From Methylococcales bacterium (GTDB taxonomy: Bacteria > Pseudomonadota > Gammaproteobacteria > Methylococcales > Methylomonadaceae), in assembly GCA_023134955.1 (NCBI GenBank), contig JAGLUC010000466.1, forward strand, positions 1 to 12,782: a DNA stretch of 12,782 nucleotides. Reading direction: 5' to 3'. The notes under the pieces were generated by a model that had not been told where the DNA came from, did no database searches, and was given only the letters and a program-made list of their open reading frames with translations. The position numbers and the translations under genes are program-made. Positions 1-5,306 of the stretch are shown piece by piece. The number at the start of each line of letters is the position of its first letter. Position 1 is the first letter of the stretch.

Positions 1-105
1 GAGCGAAGGTTAGCAGAGCGAAGGTCAGCAGAGCTAAGGTCAGCAAAGCGAAGGTTAGCAGAGCGAAGGTTAGCAGAGCTAAGGTTAGCAGAGCTAAGGT
101 TAGCT
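1..105. repeat. Seven 15-bp tandem repeats coding for the pentapeptide repeats
   Basis: Seven near-identical 15-bp units (consensus GAGCGAAGGTTAGCA on the + strand) occur back to back. Each unit encodes one pentapeptide on the - strand. Differences are single substitutions (C/T, G/T), so the array is young or homogenised and could change length without a frameshift. Confidence 0.9.
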
Positions 106-179
106 CTCTCACCTCTTTCTCTATTGCTCAGCCAATCACCATGTTTTTGTAAAATTTCTTTTAACTTATCTTGATTCAT
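1..179 (-). CDS. Pentapeptide-repeat protein, partial (3' end beyond the window)
   Basis: Read leftward from the ATG at 179-177, the protein starts MNQDKLKEILQKHGDWLSN. It then enters regular five-residue repeats (ANLSS, ANLRS, ANLRF, ADLSS, ADLRS) with the A(N/D)LxS pattern of the pentapeptide-repeat family, which folds as a right-handed quadrilateral beta-helix. Only the first 59 or so residues are inside the window; the repeats run off the left edge. A leading helix plus pentapeptide repeats is common among small phage and prophage proteins, whose function is mostly unknown; some relatives mimic DNA. A leftward promoter (TTGACA, 17 bp, TAATCT) lies just upstream. The family call is secure. 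The function is not known. Confidence 0.85.
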   Translation of the reverse strand, partial: MNQDKLKEILQKHGDWLSNRERGERANLSSANLSSANLRSANLRFADLSSADLRSANLR

Positions 180-212
180 CTCTTAACCCTCTGTTTTAAT
201 TAATGTGCAGCT

Positions 213-241
213 AGATTAAATCATTGCTTGCTATCTGTCAA
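213..241 (-). promoter_or_regulatory. Leftward sigma70-type promoter of the pentapeptide gene
   Basis: On the - strand a perfect -35 TTGACA (241-236) is followed by a 17-bp spacer and TAATCT (218-213), about 35 bp upstream of the pentapeptide gene start. The -10 is a weak match; the -35 and spacing are ideal. Confidence 0.5.
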
Positions 242-256
242 TACTTTTTATATACT
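228..256 (+). promoter_or_regulatory. Rightward sigma70-type promoter of the early small-gene cluster
   Basis: TTGCTA (228-233), a 17-bp spacer and TATACT (251-256) lie about 30 bp before the ATG at 287. This promoter overlaps the leftward one, so the two polymerase sites would be mutually exclusive. Confidence 0.5.
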
Positions 257-286
257 TATCGAACATTAAATAAATAAGGTTAAATC

Positions 287-445
287 ATGAAAGATAACGC
301 AGTAAAGCTATCACCACGAGTCGATGTTATGCTAAAAGATATTGTTGAGGTAAGGAATAATAAGAGCGTGACCAGCACTACTAAAATAAATGTAGTAGCT
401 GATTTAATCAATAAAGCCCATAGAAAGGAGTGTGGAAAATGTTGA
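287..445 (+). CDS. Small ribbon-helix-helix-like protein (52 aa)
   Basis: This ORF of 52 codons starts at an ATG preceded by AAGGT. The sequence begins MKDNAVKLSPRVDVMLKDIV and ends KECGKC. A short N-terminal strand (VKLSPRV) followed by two predicted helices is the shape of Arc/CopG-type ribbon-helix-helix DNA-binding proteins, though a 52-residue unknown cannot be assigned firmly. It is the first gene after the divergent promoters, which would suit a local regulator. Its last codons overlap the next gene (ATGTTGA), implying translational coupling. Confidence 0.65.
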   Translation: MKDNAVKLSPRVDVMLKDIVEVRNNKSVTSTTKINVVADLINKAHRKECGKC

Positions 446-654
446 AAATAACTTATGAATGCGATTTATGTAAAAAGAAAAGCGCTATAACTTCCACGGG
501 TCACTCGGGTGCAATTATCAATAAAAATCCCAGTTTAAACTATGGCTATACTGATCAAGTAAACTTTCCACCTGGGTGGGTGAACATTGGATCTAGTGCT
601 ATTTGTGAACAGTGTTTTGATTTGACGAAAGGCACGAAAAAAAAGAACACATAA
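439..654 (+). CDS. Small CxxC...CxxC zinc-binding-like protein (71 aa)
   Basis: I chose the ATG at 439 over an in-frame GTG at 430 because AAAGGAG (424-430) sits 8 nt upstream. The protein begins MLKITYECDLCKKK and contains a second pair, CEQC, near residue 58, so two CxxC knuckles about 50 residues apart could bind one zinc ion. The tail is lysine-rich (KGTKKKNT). It overlaps the previous gene by 7 nt. No specific family is recognised; a phage zinc-ribbon protein of unknown role is the best description. Confidence 0.7.
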   Translation: MLKITYECDLCKKKSAITSTGHSGAIINKNPSLNYGYTDQVNFPPGWVNIGSSAICEQCFDLTKGTKKKNT

Positions 655-687
655 CGACCCAGCTTACCTGCAAACCGATTGACAGCG

Positions 688-798
688 ATGAAAGATAATT
701 TAAAAAAAGTTCTCGAGAAAAACGAGAACCTAAATTCACGGCATAAACAAGGTTTGTCAGAGTACAGCGCCTTGTTATATGGCCGATTTGGAGATTGA
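688..798 (+). CDS. Very small ORF (36 aa), coupled to the next gene
   Basis: The ORF runs from ATG 688 to TGA 796-798, one base before the next start at 800. It reads MKDNLKKVLEKNENLNSRHK and ends ALLYGRFGD. The ribosome-binding site is poor, but the junction with the next gene is typical of coupled phage genes and the composition looks protein-like. No homologue is recognised. Confidence 0.45.
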   Translation: MKDNLKKVLEKNENLNSRHKQGLSEYSALLYGRFGD

Positions 799-799
799 A

Positions 800-1039
800 A
801 TGGAAGTGTCAGCACGATTAGATATAGAAGTATTTGTAGATTGTCCTCATTGTGGCTACATGATCGATTTGCTAAAAGAAGACGAGACAGACGGACAAAA
901 CCATAACGACGAAGGATATATTTTAGCTCAGGCATGTCCGAGCGGTTTATGGATTGACGAGCATGAAAAGTTTGAAGTCGATGAAGTTACTTGCACTAAA
1001 TGCAAGACAACTTTTAATGTAAAAGGACTGGAATGGTAA
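800..1039 (+). CDS. Zinc-ribbon-like phage protein (79 aa)
   Basis: The start at ATG 800 is preferred over the upstream ATG 779 because GGAG (790-793) lies 6 nt before it and none precedes 779. The protein has CPHCGY near the N terminus and CTKC near the C terminus (VTCTKCKTTFNVKGLEW), a two-knuckle zinc-ribbon arrangement, with an acidic middle (KEDETDGQNHNDE). It overlaps the next gene by 7 nt. Role unknown; zinc-ribbon miniproteins are common in phage early regions. Confidence 0.7.
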   Translation: MEVSARLDIEVFVDCPHCGYMIDLLKEDETDGQNHNDEGYILAQACPSGLWIDEHEKFEVDEVTCTKCKTTFNVKGLEW

Positions 1040-1305
1040 GGCTATATAACAGGATATACAGAGCTATGCATAAACTATCAGACAGAGTAAGCAAAACGCT
1101 CGAAAATGACATTCTTTTGTATGAAGCCCTGAAGTCAATCGAGCGCTGGGAGGACTATAGATTAGAAATGGAAAATTTTGAGCATCGAATGGCAGAAACA
1201 GCAAAAAGTTTTCTTGAGCTAGGCGCTTATTCATCTGCCGCAGAATGTGCAATAAAAGCAGATGGTATGAAGTTTATTTTAGGCCGGATGCCTTCGCTAA
1301 AATGA
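1033..1305 (+). CDS. Hypothetical helical protein (90 aa)
   Basis: ATG 1033 follows AAGGA by 6 nt and overlaps the previous stop. The sequence (MVRLYNRIYRAMHKL...) is rich in charged residues and looks all-helical. Its 3' end overlaps the next gene by ATGA, so it is probably part of the same coupled operon. No family recognised. Confidence 0.65.
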   Translation: MVRLYNRIYRAMHKLSDRVSKTLENDILLYEALKSIERWEDYRLEMENFEHRMAETAKSFLELGAYSSAAECAIKADGMKFILGRMPSLK

Positions 1306-1784
1306 AAGCTAAAAAATTTTTTCTTATCGGCAAAAGCCAGCTCGACGCGTGTTTTCAGTTTTTGCATACCCTTGAGCTTAAAGGCCGGTTTAAAGTAACC
1401 GTATCGGACGCTGGCAGTAAGTCAGACCGGCAGCACGGTCTTTACTGGTTATGGGCTACTGACGTTAGCAACTCTGGAATGGGAGGAGAATACGAGGACA
1501 CAAAGGAAGGTGTGCACAGGGTGGCTAAGTGGAGATGGGCGAGGCCAATATTATTACGTGATGATGATTTATTCCCAGCAATTTATACTTTTTTCATGGA
1601 AAAGTATGGAAAAGACCCGGATAAGATGGTGAAGTTTATCGATACCTGGATAAGCACAACAGGTTTCACGACAGATCAAATGGCTGAATATTTAACCGAC
1701 TTCCATCGTTATTACTCATCTTACAGTGTAGCTCTAAGTGACCCAGACGATTGGAAGTTATTACAAAGCAGAGGTGTAAAATGA
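1302..1784 (+). CDS. ninB: NinB-like recombination protein (160 aa)
   Basis: I take ATG 1302, which overlaps the preceding TGA as ATGA; an upstream in-frame start at 1245 lies inside the previous gene. The segment RFKVTVSDAGSKSDRQHGLYW followed by residues around LWATDVSN resembles the conserved 'R-S-D-x-Q-N-x-L-W...L-x-D' core of NinB/YbcN (lambda Orf), a single-strand DNA-binding recombination mediator that helps load RecA-type or phage recombinases. The length fits NinB (about 140-160 aa), and the place in an early small-gene cluster fits too. The family call rests on motif memory only and could be wrong. Confidence 0.5.
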   Translation: MKAKKFFLIGKSQLDACFQFLHTLELKGRFKVTVSDAGSKSDRQHGLYWLWATDVSNSGMGGEYEDTKEGVHRVAKWRWARPILLRDDDLFPAIYTFFMEKYGKDPDKMVKFIDTWISTTGFTTDQMAEYLTDFHRYYSSYSVALSDPDDWKLLQSRGVK

Positions 1785-1834
1785 TTAAAAAAGAAACTAA
1801 CCTTTCAAGCTATTTTAATAAAAAAGAATCATAA
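1781..1834 (+). CDS. Possible 17-aa miniprotein
   Basis: ATG 1781 overlaps the previous stop and is preceded by GAGGTG. The ORF encodes only MIKKETNLSSYFNKKES. It has good translation signals but little coding evidence; it may be a leader or chance. Confidence 0.25.
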   Translation: MIKKETNLSSYFNKKES

Positions 1835-1870
1835 TTAAAAACAATGCTCATACATTATAAAGGTGGTGAA

Positions 1871-2065
1871 ATGGATATATTTAAAAAATGGGGGTATAGG
1901 GATATTAACTCTTTAGAGCGTAGAGCTTATATGGTTATGCTCGGACAAGAGCTAAAAATCAACAATTTAGAGCGCGAAGTAGAGGTTCTACGTCAATTCG
2001 GGAATAAAGATTGTACCGCTATGGCAGACGAAGAACTTGATAAAATACACCACATTAACCACTAA
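1871..2065 (+). CDS. Hypothetical phage protein (64 aa)
   Basis: ATG 1871 is preferred to the in-frame ATG 1844 because AGGTGGT lies just upstream at the right distance. The protein begins MDIFKKWGYRDINSLERRAY and carries a short amphipathic stretch (LKINNLEREVEVLRQF) that could form a coiled coil. No family recognised. Confidence 0.65.
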   Translation: MDIFKKWGYRDINSLERRAYMVMLGQELKINNLEREVEVLRQFGNKDCTAMADEELDKIHHINH

Positions 2066-2080
2066 TACAGAGTAGATGAT

Positions 2081-2302
2081 ATGAAAACAGTAGAAGAAAA
2101 AGCAAGTGAAGTAATAAACGATTCTTTATGTATGTGTAGTGAATCAGCCTTAGAAGCTAGAATAATCAAGCTACTCAAAGAGCAAGACCGTGATACTCGT
2201 CGTGCTTGCGCTGAGGCTGTTCTAAATTGCCCAGAAGACATGAGTAGCACAAACCTAAAAGATTGCGCTCATAACGCATGTATTAACGTAAAAGCGGTAT
2301 AA
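2081..2302 (+). CDS. Hypothetical cysteine-containing protein (73 aa)
   Basis: Starts MKTVEEKASEVINDSLCMCS. It has five cysteines and predicted helices (LEARIIKLLKEQDRDTRRAC). The ribosome-binding site is weak (GAGTAGATGAT). No family recognised; spacing and orientation match neighbouring small phage genes. Confidence 0.6.
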   Translation: MKTVEEKASEVINDSLCMCSESALEARIIKLLKEQDRDTRRACAEAVLNCPEDMSSTNLKDCAHNACINVKAV

Positions 2303-2314
2303 ATCAAAACTAAT

Positions 2315-2341
2315 TTGTTAACGTCAACATAATGGTATACA
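2315..2341 (+). promoter_or_regulatory. Candidate promoter overlapped by a 14-bp palindrome
   Basis: TTGTTA (2315-2320), a 15-bp spacer and TGG-TATACA (-10 at 2336-2341, extended form). The near-perfect palindrome TGTTAACGTCAACA (2316-2329, 12 of 14 positions symmetric) covers the -35, so it may be an operator. Confidence 0.35.
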
Positions 2342-2354
2342 GGATAGAAATGTT

Positions 2355-2531
2355 ATGAATAAAAAAGAAAAAGATCTTATGGATGAAATGTCATTAATGC
2401 TTGACGTATTTAATAGCTGTATCGTAACAAAAACATTACCGAAAATAGCCAGCCCGTGCAATGTTAAAATACTTGAGTTACTAAGAAAGTCAGGCAGAAA
2501 ACCAACTGCAATTATTAAACAGAAGATATAA
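2355..2531 (+). CDS. Hypothetical small protein (58 aa)
   Basis: ATG 2355 follows AGGAT at a usable distance. The sequence starts MNKKEKDLMDEMSLMLDVFN and ends basic (RKSGRKPTAIIKQKI). No family recognised. It may be the first gene behind the palindrome-covered promoter at 2315-2341. Confidence 0.55.
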   Translation: MNKKEKDLMDEMSLMLDVFNSCIVTKTLPKIASPCNVKILELLRKSGRKPTAIIKQKI

Positions 2532-2546
2532 CCAGAGGTGAATAAA

Positions 2547-2726
2547 ATGTCAGCCCGTAAACCAGTAGTTGCTTTAAATATTACAGATGAAAAAGAGTTT
2601 GAAAAAGAGTGTAAGAAATTAATAGATAATGGCTACACGATATCATCGACTTATTGTGGATTCATTAATTCTGAATCATATGGTTTTTGCGCATCGTATC
2701 AAGCTATATTTGTTGACCAATTATAG
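2547..2726 (+). CDS. Hypothetical small phage protein (59 aa)
   Basis: ATG 2547 has AGAGGTG 7 nt upstream; an in-frame GTG at 2538 lies inside that site and is rejected. The protein reads MSARKPVVALNITDEKEFEK and includes CKKLIDNGYTISSTYCGF, a strand-helix-strand pattern like the small 'NGY/GW' phage proteins often grouped with DUF1737-type sequences. Assignment uncertain. Confidence 0.6.
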   Translation: MSARKPVVALNITDEKEFEKECKKLIDNGYTISSTYCGFINSESYGFCASYQAIFVDQL

Positions 2727-2777
2727 CGCGTTAGATCAATTATAATTTAATAGTGCTAAACAATAATAGAGGTAGAT

Positions 2778-3095
2778 ATGAGCAGAGAAAGGCCGGAAAT
2801 TGAGAATAAAAGCGGAAATTATAATTATTACTTTATTGATTATTTAAACGGGAAAAAAGCGTTGCCGGATACTCTTTTTATTGGTAACGACTGCCACAGA
2901 AATCATGGTAAGAATAATAAAACAATCAGACGAAAGGGTAATAAAATATGCATTAAATGCGACTCTAGGAATAAATCAAAAAGAAGAGTACAGACATGTA
3001 TAAAAGAGAATGGAGATCTTAGCGCAAAACATAAATATGAAGAAATCCAGGCTGCGCGAGAACTGGAAGAACTAATACATGATGATTTATTTTAA
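2778..3095 (+). CDS. Zinc-finger-like phage protein (105 aa)
   Basis: AGAGG precedes ATG 2778. Residues C39-H40 within NDCHRNHG, followed by C58 and C61 (KICIKC), form a C/H...CxxC arrangement close to the 'CxxGHxGxRY...CxxC' treble-clef seen in phage endonuclease VII-like and related small proteins. The rest is strongly basic (KSKRRV), with a C-terminal acidic helix (RELEELIHDDLF). Nucleic-acid binding is inferred; no catalytic residues can be assigned. Confidence 0.6.
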   Translation: MSRERPEIENKSGNYNYYFIDYLNGKKALPDTLFIGNDCHRNHGKNNKTIRRKGNKICIKCDSRNKSKRRVQTCIKENGDLSAKHKYEEIQAARELEELIHDDLF

Positions 3096-3106
3096 CGAGG
3101 CAACCA

Positions 3107-3223
3107 ATGAAAACACATGACAGCAAAGGCCGTAAACTCACAGAGAACCAGCGTAAAGCGAAAGAGCGATCATTCATCATGGCCCAGGCTAAGAAGAAAA
3201 GAGTGCATAAAAAGGTGAAATAA
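3107..3223 (+). CDS. Small highly basic protein (38 aa)
   Basis: GAGG (3097-3100) precedes ATG 3107. The protein, MKTHDSKGRKLTENQRKAKE onward, ends AKKKRVHKKVK and has a very high positive charge, suggesting RNA or DNA contact. Its last base pairs overlap the next start (TAATG). No family recognised. Confidence 0.55.
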   Translation: MKTHDSKGRKLTENQRKAKERSFIMAQAKKKRVHKKVK

Positions 3224-3396
3224 TGAAAAAAAATTACAAACCAGAGCTAAACACAAAGTATTTTATTGACCCGTACTGCAATCGAGGTGGTGGATTTAAT
3301 GCAACTATAAACAGTATAAGCGATAAAGACGTTTCTTATTCTACTGAAGACGGGCTGGCGTTAAGATGCTCTATTCAGGAATGGAAAATCATATGA
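3223..3396 (+). CDS. Hypothetical small protein (57 aa)
   Basis: ATG 3223 overlaps the previous TAA, with AAGGTG upstream inside the previous gene. It reads MKKNYKPELNTKYFIDPYCN and ends IQEWKII. It looks beta-rich and is otherwise unassigned. Immediately after it coding order breaks down. Confidence 0.6.
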   Translation: MKKNYKPELNTKYFIDPYCNRGGGFNATINSISDKDVSYSTEDGLALRCSIQEWKII

Positions 3397-3572
3397 AAAC
3401 TGGTGTAATAAAAAAGACAACTTGACGCTTGAGTACGTTTAGATTGTGGGTGGAAGCAAGTAGCTGACTTGTGGCCTTCCGGTGTAGGCAGGCGTTATCC
3501 GTTTAGGTGGCGCAAACCGTAGACATGGACTGGCGACCATGCGCCCATATTCTAAGCGTATTAAAGCATTAG
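3393..3572 (+). pseudogene. Possible decayed gene split over several frames
   Basis: From ATG 3393 (preceded by GGA) the frame gives MKTGVIKKTT and then stops. Protein-like text continues in other frames: NLTLEYV, then RLDCGWKQVADLWPSGVGRR ending at TAG 3522-3524, then TVDMDWRPCAHILSVLKH ending at 3572. Single-base shifts would join these into one protein of about 60 residues. This could be a pseudogene abutting the small-RNA element, or sequencing error. The evidence is compositional only. Confidence 0.25.
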
Positions 3573-3586
3573 ACACAAAAAAAGCC

Positions 3587-3615
3587 TTGACCATAGCGGA
3601 AAAGACTAAGATAAT
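3587..3615 (+). promoter_or_regulatory. Promoter of small RNA 1
   Basis: TTGACC (3587-3592), exactly 17 bp, GATAAT (3610-3615). Predicted start at about 3621-3622, the first bases of the structured RNA. It is one of the best sigma70 matches in the window. Confidence 0.65.
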
Positions 3616-3620
3616 AATTA

Positions 3621-3688
3621 ACGCGGCTTACATGAATTAATTACTCATGGACAGCCTTTACCCTTGACGGTTGCCGCGCCCACTTTTT
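3621..3688 (+). ncRNA. C4-like antisense RNA, copy 1 (targets the HNH gene)
   Basis: A predicted RNA of about 68 nt. Its fold has a closing stem CGCGGC (3622-3627) with GCCGCG (3673-3678), a hairpin CATGA/TCATG (3631-3649), the sequence GGACAGCC (3649-3656), and a small ACC/GGT hairpin. A T5 run follows at 3684-3688. The segment TTTACCCTTGA (3657-3667) is perfectly complementary over 11 nt to TCAAGGGTAAA (3704-3714), which contains the Shine-Dalgarno AAGGG of the HNH gene. The paralogous copy is at 5312-5381. Architecture and action resemble the C4 RNA of P1/P7 and the CI RNA of P4; membership of those Rfam families is inferred, not tested. Confidence 0.65.
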
Positions 3689-3690
3689 AC

Positions 3691-3714
3691 CAAGGGACTA
3701 CAATCAAGGGTAAA
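3691..3714 (+). promoter_or_regulatory. Antisense target region of small RNA 1 (HNH ribosome-binding site)
   Basis: Two CAAGGG copies (3691-3696 and 3705-3710) flank ACTACA. The second lies in the 11-nt perfect complement of small RNA 1 and is the HNH Shine-Dalgarno. The same X-ACTACA-X layout occurs at 5383-5405. Confidence 0.6.
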
Positions 3715-3715
3715 A

Positions 3716-4255
3716 ATGCACGAATCAAACACAATCCACCATTACATGCTTACATTAGGGTTTGAGACGAAAGTCATAAACAACCTCAAAACACGTAAGA
3801 AAATATATCTTCTAGCAAAATACTACGGCTTTAGCCAATGTCCTCAATTTAATAATAGACATGCAAAAATGTTTGTTGATAAATTTATGGATATGGAGAT
3901 TAAAAATAAAGAAACATTTAAGGAGTTAATGTTTGATCATTTGAGAGAAAGGAAATTAATCTCTTATAAAAACGTGCTTATTGATGAACATCAGTTAACA
4001 ATATGTAACCTGCCGGCCGCTAAGTTTTACCAATCACCAGAATGGAAAGCTTTAAGGTATAAGGCATTAGTTAAATACGGCAATAGATGCATGGCTTGCG
4101 GTAGGGCACCTAAAGACAGGGTTATTATTCATGTTGACCATATTTTACCAAGATCAACATACCCAGAACACGCGTTAACATTAAAGAATTTACAAATTTT
4201 ATGTGAAGATTGCAATATATCTAAAAGTAATAAAGACGAAACAGACTGGAGATAA
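3716..4255 (+). CDS. HNH homing-type endonuclease (179 aa)
   Basis: ATG 3716 follows AAGGG by 5 nt; an in-frame TTG at 3671 lies within the small-RNA gene and is rejected. The N-terminal 100 residues have no recognised fold. The C terminus is a clear HNH nuclease: C125xxC128, H139-V-D-H142-I-L-P-R-S, N158-L-Q and C163xxC166-N167, with four cysteines for a structural zinc and the HNH residues for metal-dependent cleavage. Free-standing and intron-borne HNH proteins of this size are common in phages and cut DNA at insertion sites. Here the gene is followed by a long noncoding structured region and bracketed by 11-bp direct repeats, as expected of a mobile cassette. Its ribosome-binding site is complementary to small RNA 1. 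Confidence 0.9.
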   Translation: MHESNTIHHYMLTLGFETKVINNLKTRKKIYLLAKYYGFSQCPQFNNRHAKMFVDKFMDMEIKNKETFKELMFDHLRERKLISYKNVLIDEHQLTICNLPAAKFYQSPEWKALRYKALVKYGNRCMACGRAPKDRVIIHVDHILPRSTYPEHALTLKNLQILCEDCNISKSNKDETDWR

Positions 4256-4421
4256 GCTTTACCCGTTATCAGGACGGGTAATCCTGAGTATCTAAATCTA
4301 CCACCAGCCAGGTAACGAAAGTGATATTGGCAAAAGATAGCTCCGGTTATCTGGATAAGAAGGGGTGGTGACAGTCTCGCAACTTTAGGGGCTGGCGATA
4401 AACAGGATTTATGCTGATAGG

Positions 4422-4639
4422 GATTGAATATATTTAAAAGTGAAGAGGCGGAAGTATACGCATCGGGTGTGTTGTCTAAAATAGGGTGCAAATCCCCCCG
4501 ATTAATGTACTGACTAGATCAGTTATAAAATCAAATGCGGCTTTATGGTGAAGTCACTCCGAAACTATCGCTGAGTATAAACTATATTGAAACCATTGCA
4601 GGTATCGAATCCTGCCTTCACTTTTAAATATATTCAATC
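4422..4639. repeat. Perfect 24-bp inverted repeat enclosing 170 nt
   Basis: Bases 4422-4445 and 4616-4639 are exact reverse complements over 24 bp. As RNA they form a long closing stem; as DNA they would be terminal inverted repeats of a 218-bp element. Confidence 0.9.
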
Positions 4640-4645
4640 AAGGGT
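4635..4645 (+). repeat. Direct repeat CAATCAAGGGT (copy of 3701-3711)
   Basis: The same 11 bp occur at 3701-3711 just before the HNH start and at 4635-4645 just after the structured region. The copies bracket a 934-bp unit. The second copy also carries an AAGGG that can serve the start at 4651 and retains an 8-nt complement to small RNA 1. Confidence 0.75.
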
Positions 4646-4650
4646 GTTAA

Positions 4651-4772
4651 TTGAGTCTTGACCCAAAATCAAAGGCCACAGCAAATAGAGCTGGTAAAAA
4701 AACAATCGGTGGTTGAGCGACCAGACATTCCGGCAAGAATGGCTCGACAAAGGTTTTAAATGGTATAAATAA
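4651..4772 (+). pseudogene. Small gene frameshifted at an A7 run
   Basis: TTG 4651 has AAGGG 6 nt upstream. The frame reads MSLDPKSKATANRAGKK and then TIGG and a stop. At the A7 run (about 4697-4703) the -1 frame continues NNRWLSDQTFRQEWLDKGF followed by KWYK and TAA at 4770-4772. The joined product would be about 40 residues and looks protein-like throughout. Either one A has been lost from an A8 tract, or slippage on A7 makes the full product. The alternative frame from TTG 4658 (33 codons) is open but lacks a ribosome-binding site. Confidence 0.4.
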
Positions 4773-4782
4773 AGGTGATGAT

Positions 4783-5193
4783 ATGAATAGAAATATAGGC
4801 AAGATTAAGGCAGCGTTTGAGTTATTCAAAGAATCCAGCGATAAAATGAACGAAGCTAATAAAATACTTTCTGGTGGCCAAGCTTCTTATTACTATGAAA
4901 AAGTAGAGGGCTATATTGATGCTTTATTTAAAAAATACGCACCATTTCAAAAAGGCGATAGAATTAAAATTGTAAAAAAACCTAGAATCGGTAATGGATG
5001 GATAGGTAGTAGGCATTTCCTGATAAAAGGTTCTGAAGGAATTATACAGGATGTAGATTTTTATAATAACCATTTTTGTGCAGACGTTATATTTGATAAT
5101 GAAACGTGGATAGATAGTAACGGTGATGAGCGGCCAGTAAGCGTAAAGAGTACTTACCGCATGTGGGAAAAACAGATTAAGAAAGTAAAATGA
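4783..5193 (+). CDS. Hypothetical phage protein with a beta-barrel-like C-terminal half (136 aa)
   Basis: AAAGGTG precedes ATG 4783. The N terminus (MNRNIGKIKAAFELFKES) is helical. From about residue 57, KGDRIKIVKKPRIGNGW followed by HFLIKGSEGIIQDVDFY has the alternating G-D-R-V/I pattern of small KOW/SH3-like barrels, seen in many uncharacterised enterobacterial phage proteins. The C terminus is basic. It overlaps the next, truncated gene by ATGA. Confidence 0.65.
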   Translation: MNRNIGKIKAAFELFKESSDKMNEANKILSGGQASYYYEKVEGYIDALFKKYAPFQKGDRIKIVKKPRIGNGWIGSRHFLIKGSEGIIQDVDFYNNHFCADVIFDNETWIDSNGDERPVSVKSTYRMWEKQIKKVK

Positions 5194-5306
5194 AACAGAT
5201 TAGCCAATTACTACCAGAAGGAAAGGAAATAGAATTTATCGACTTTTATGGAAGTTATCCGAAAAAGGCGAATAAACAGAAAAGTTTAGCGTTAATAGTG
5301 CTATAA
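5190..5306 (+). pseudogene. 5' fragment of a phage replication-type gene, cut off by small-RNA element 2
   Basis: ATG 5190 overlaps the previous stop. The frame reads MKQISQLLPEGKEIEFIDFY and GSYPKKANKQKSL, then ALIVL and a stop. 'F-x-x-Y-x-x-Y-P-K-K-x-x-K-x-x-[AS]-L' is the conserved start of the C-terminal domain of many phage replication and DnaT-like proteins, where a K-A-W continuation is expected. Here the sequence switches into the promoter of small RNA 2, whose -10 box TATAAT overlaps the stop codon. A truncated remnant is more likely than a functional 38-aa protein. Confidence 0.55.

Larger units (their letters stand above)
4256..4650 (+). other. Noncoding region with many RNA helices downstream of the HNH gene
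   Basis: No convincing ORF on either strand. Visible helices: TTACCCG/CGGGTAA (4259-4281), ACCACC/GGTGGT (4300-4369), a perfect 24-bp pairing of 4422-4445 with 4616-4639, ATCGGG/CCCGAT inside it, ACTGA/TCAGT (about 4510-4524), and GCAGG/CCTGC (about 4598-4615). Parts resemble tRNA: a D-arm-like GGCGGAAGTATACGC and a T-arm-like hairpin beside an acceptor-like GTGAAG/CTTCAC. I searched for group I intron core elements and could not complete a P7 pairing. This may be an intron-like or tRNA-like RNA linked to the HNH gene; identity unknown. Confidence 0.45.

Noticed and set aside
1..105. CRISPR-like array at the left edge
   Set aside because: The 15-bp units are contiguous without spacers and encode pentapeptide repeats.
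555..935. 126-codon ORF on the - strand
   Set aside because: It is antisense to two well-supported small + strand genes, has low-complexity phenylalanine/leucine runs and lacks a ribosome-binding site.
4129..4491. 120-codon ORF on the - strand over the HNH 3' end
   Set aside because: It overlaps the conserved HNH catalytic region and structured RNA, with no family resemblance and no start signals.
4550..4625. A 76-nt tRNA gene with acceptor GGTGAAG/CTTCACT
   Set aside because: Acceptor and T-stem pair, but the T-loop has 8 nt, the D-loop lacks GG and no anticodon stem forms. The acceptor strand also competes with the 24-bp repeat. Kept only as a tRNA-like element in the structured region.
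4256..4650. Group I intron core downstream of the HNH gene
   Set aside because: GGTAATCCTGAGT resembles a Q element and a P6-like ACCACC/GGTGGT is present, but no convincing P7 pairing or 3' terminal G could be found.
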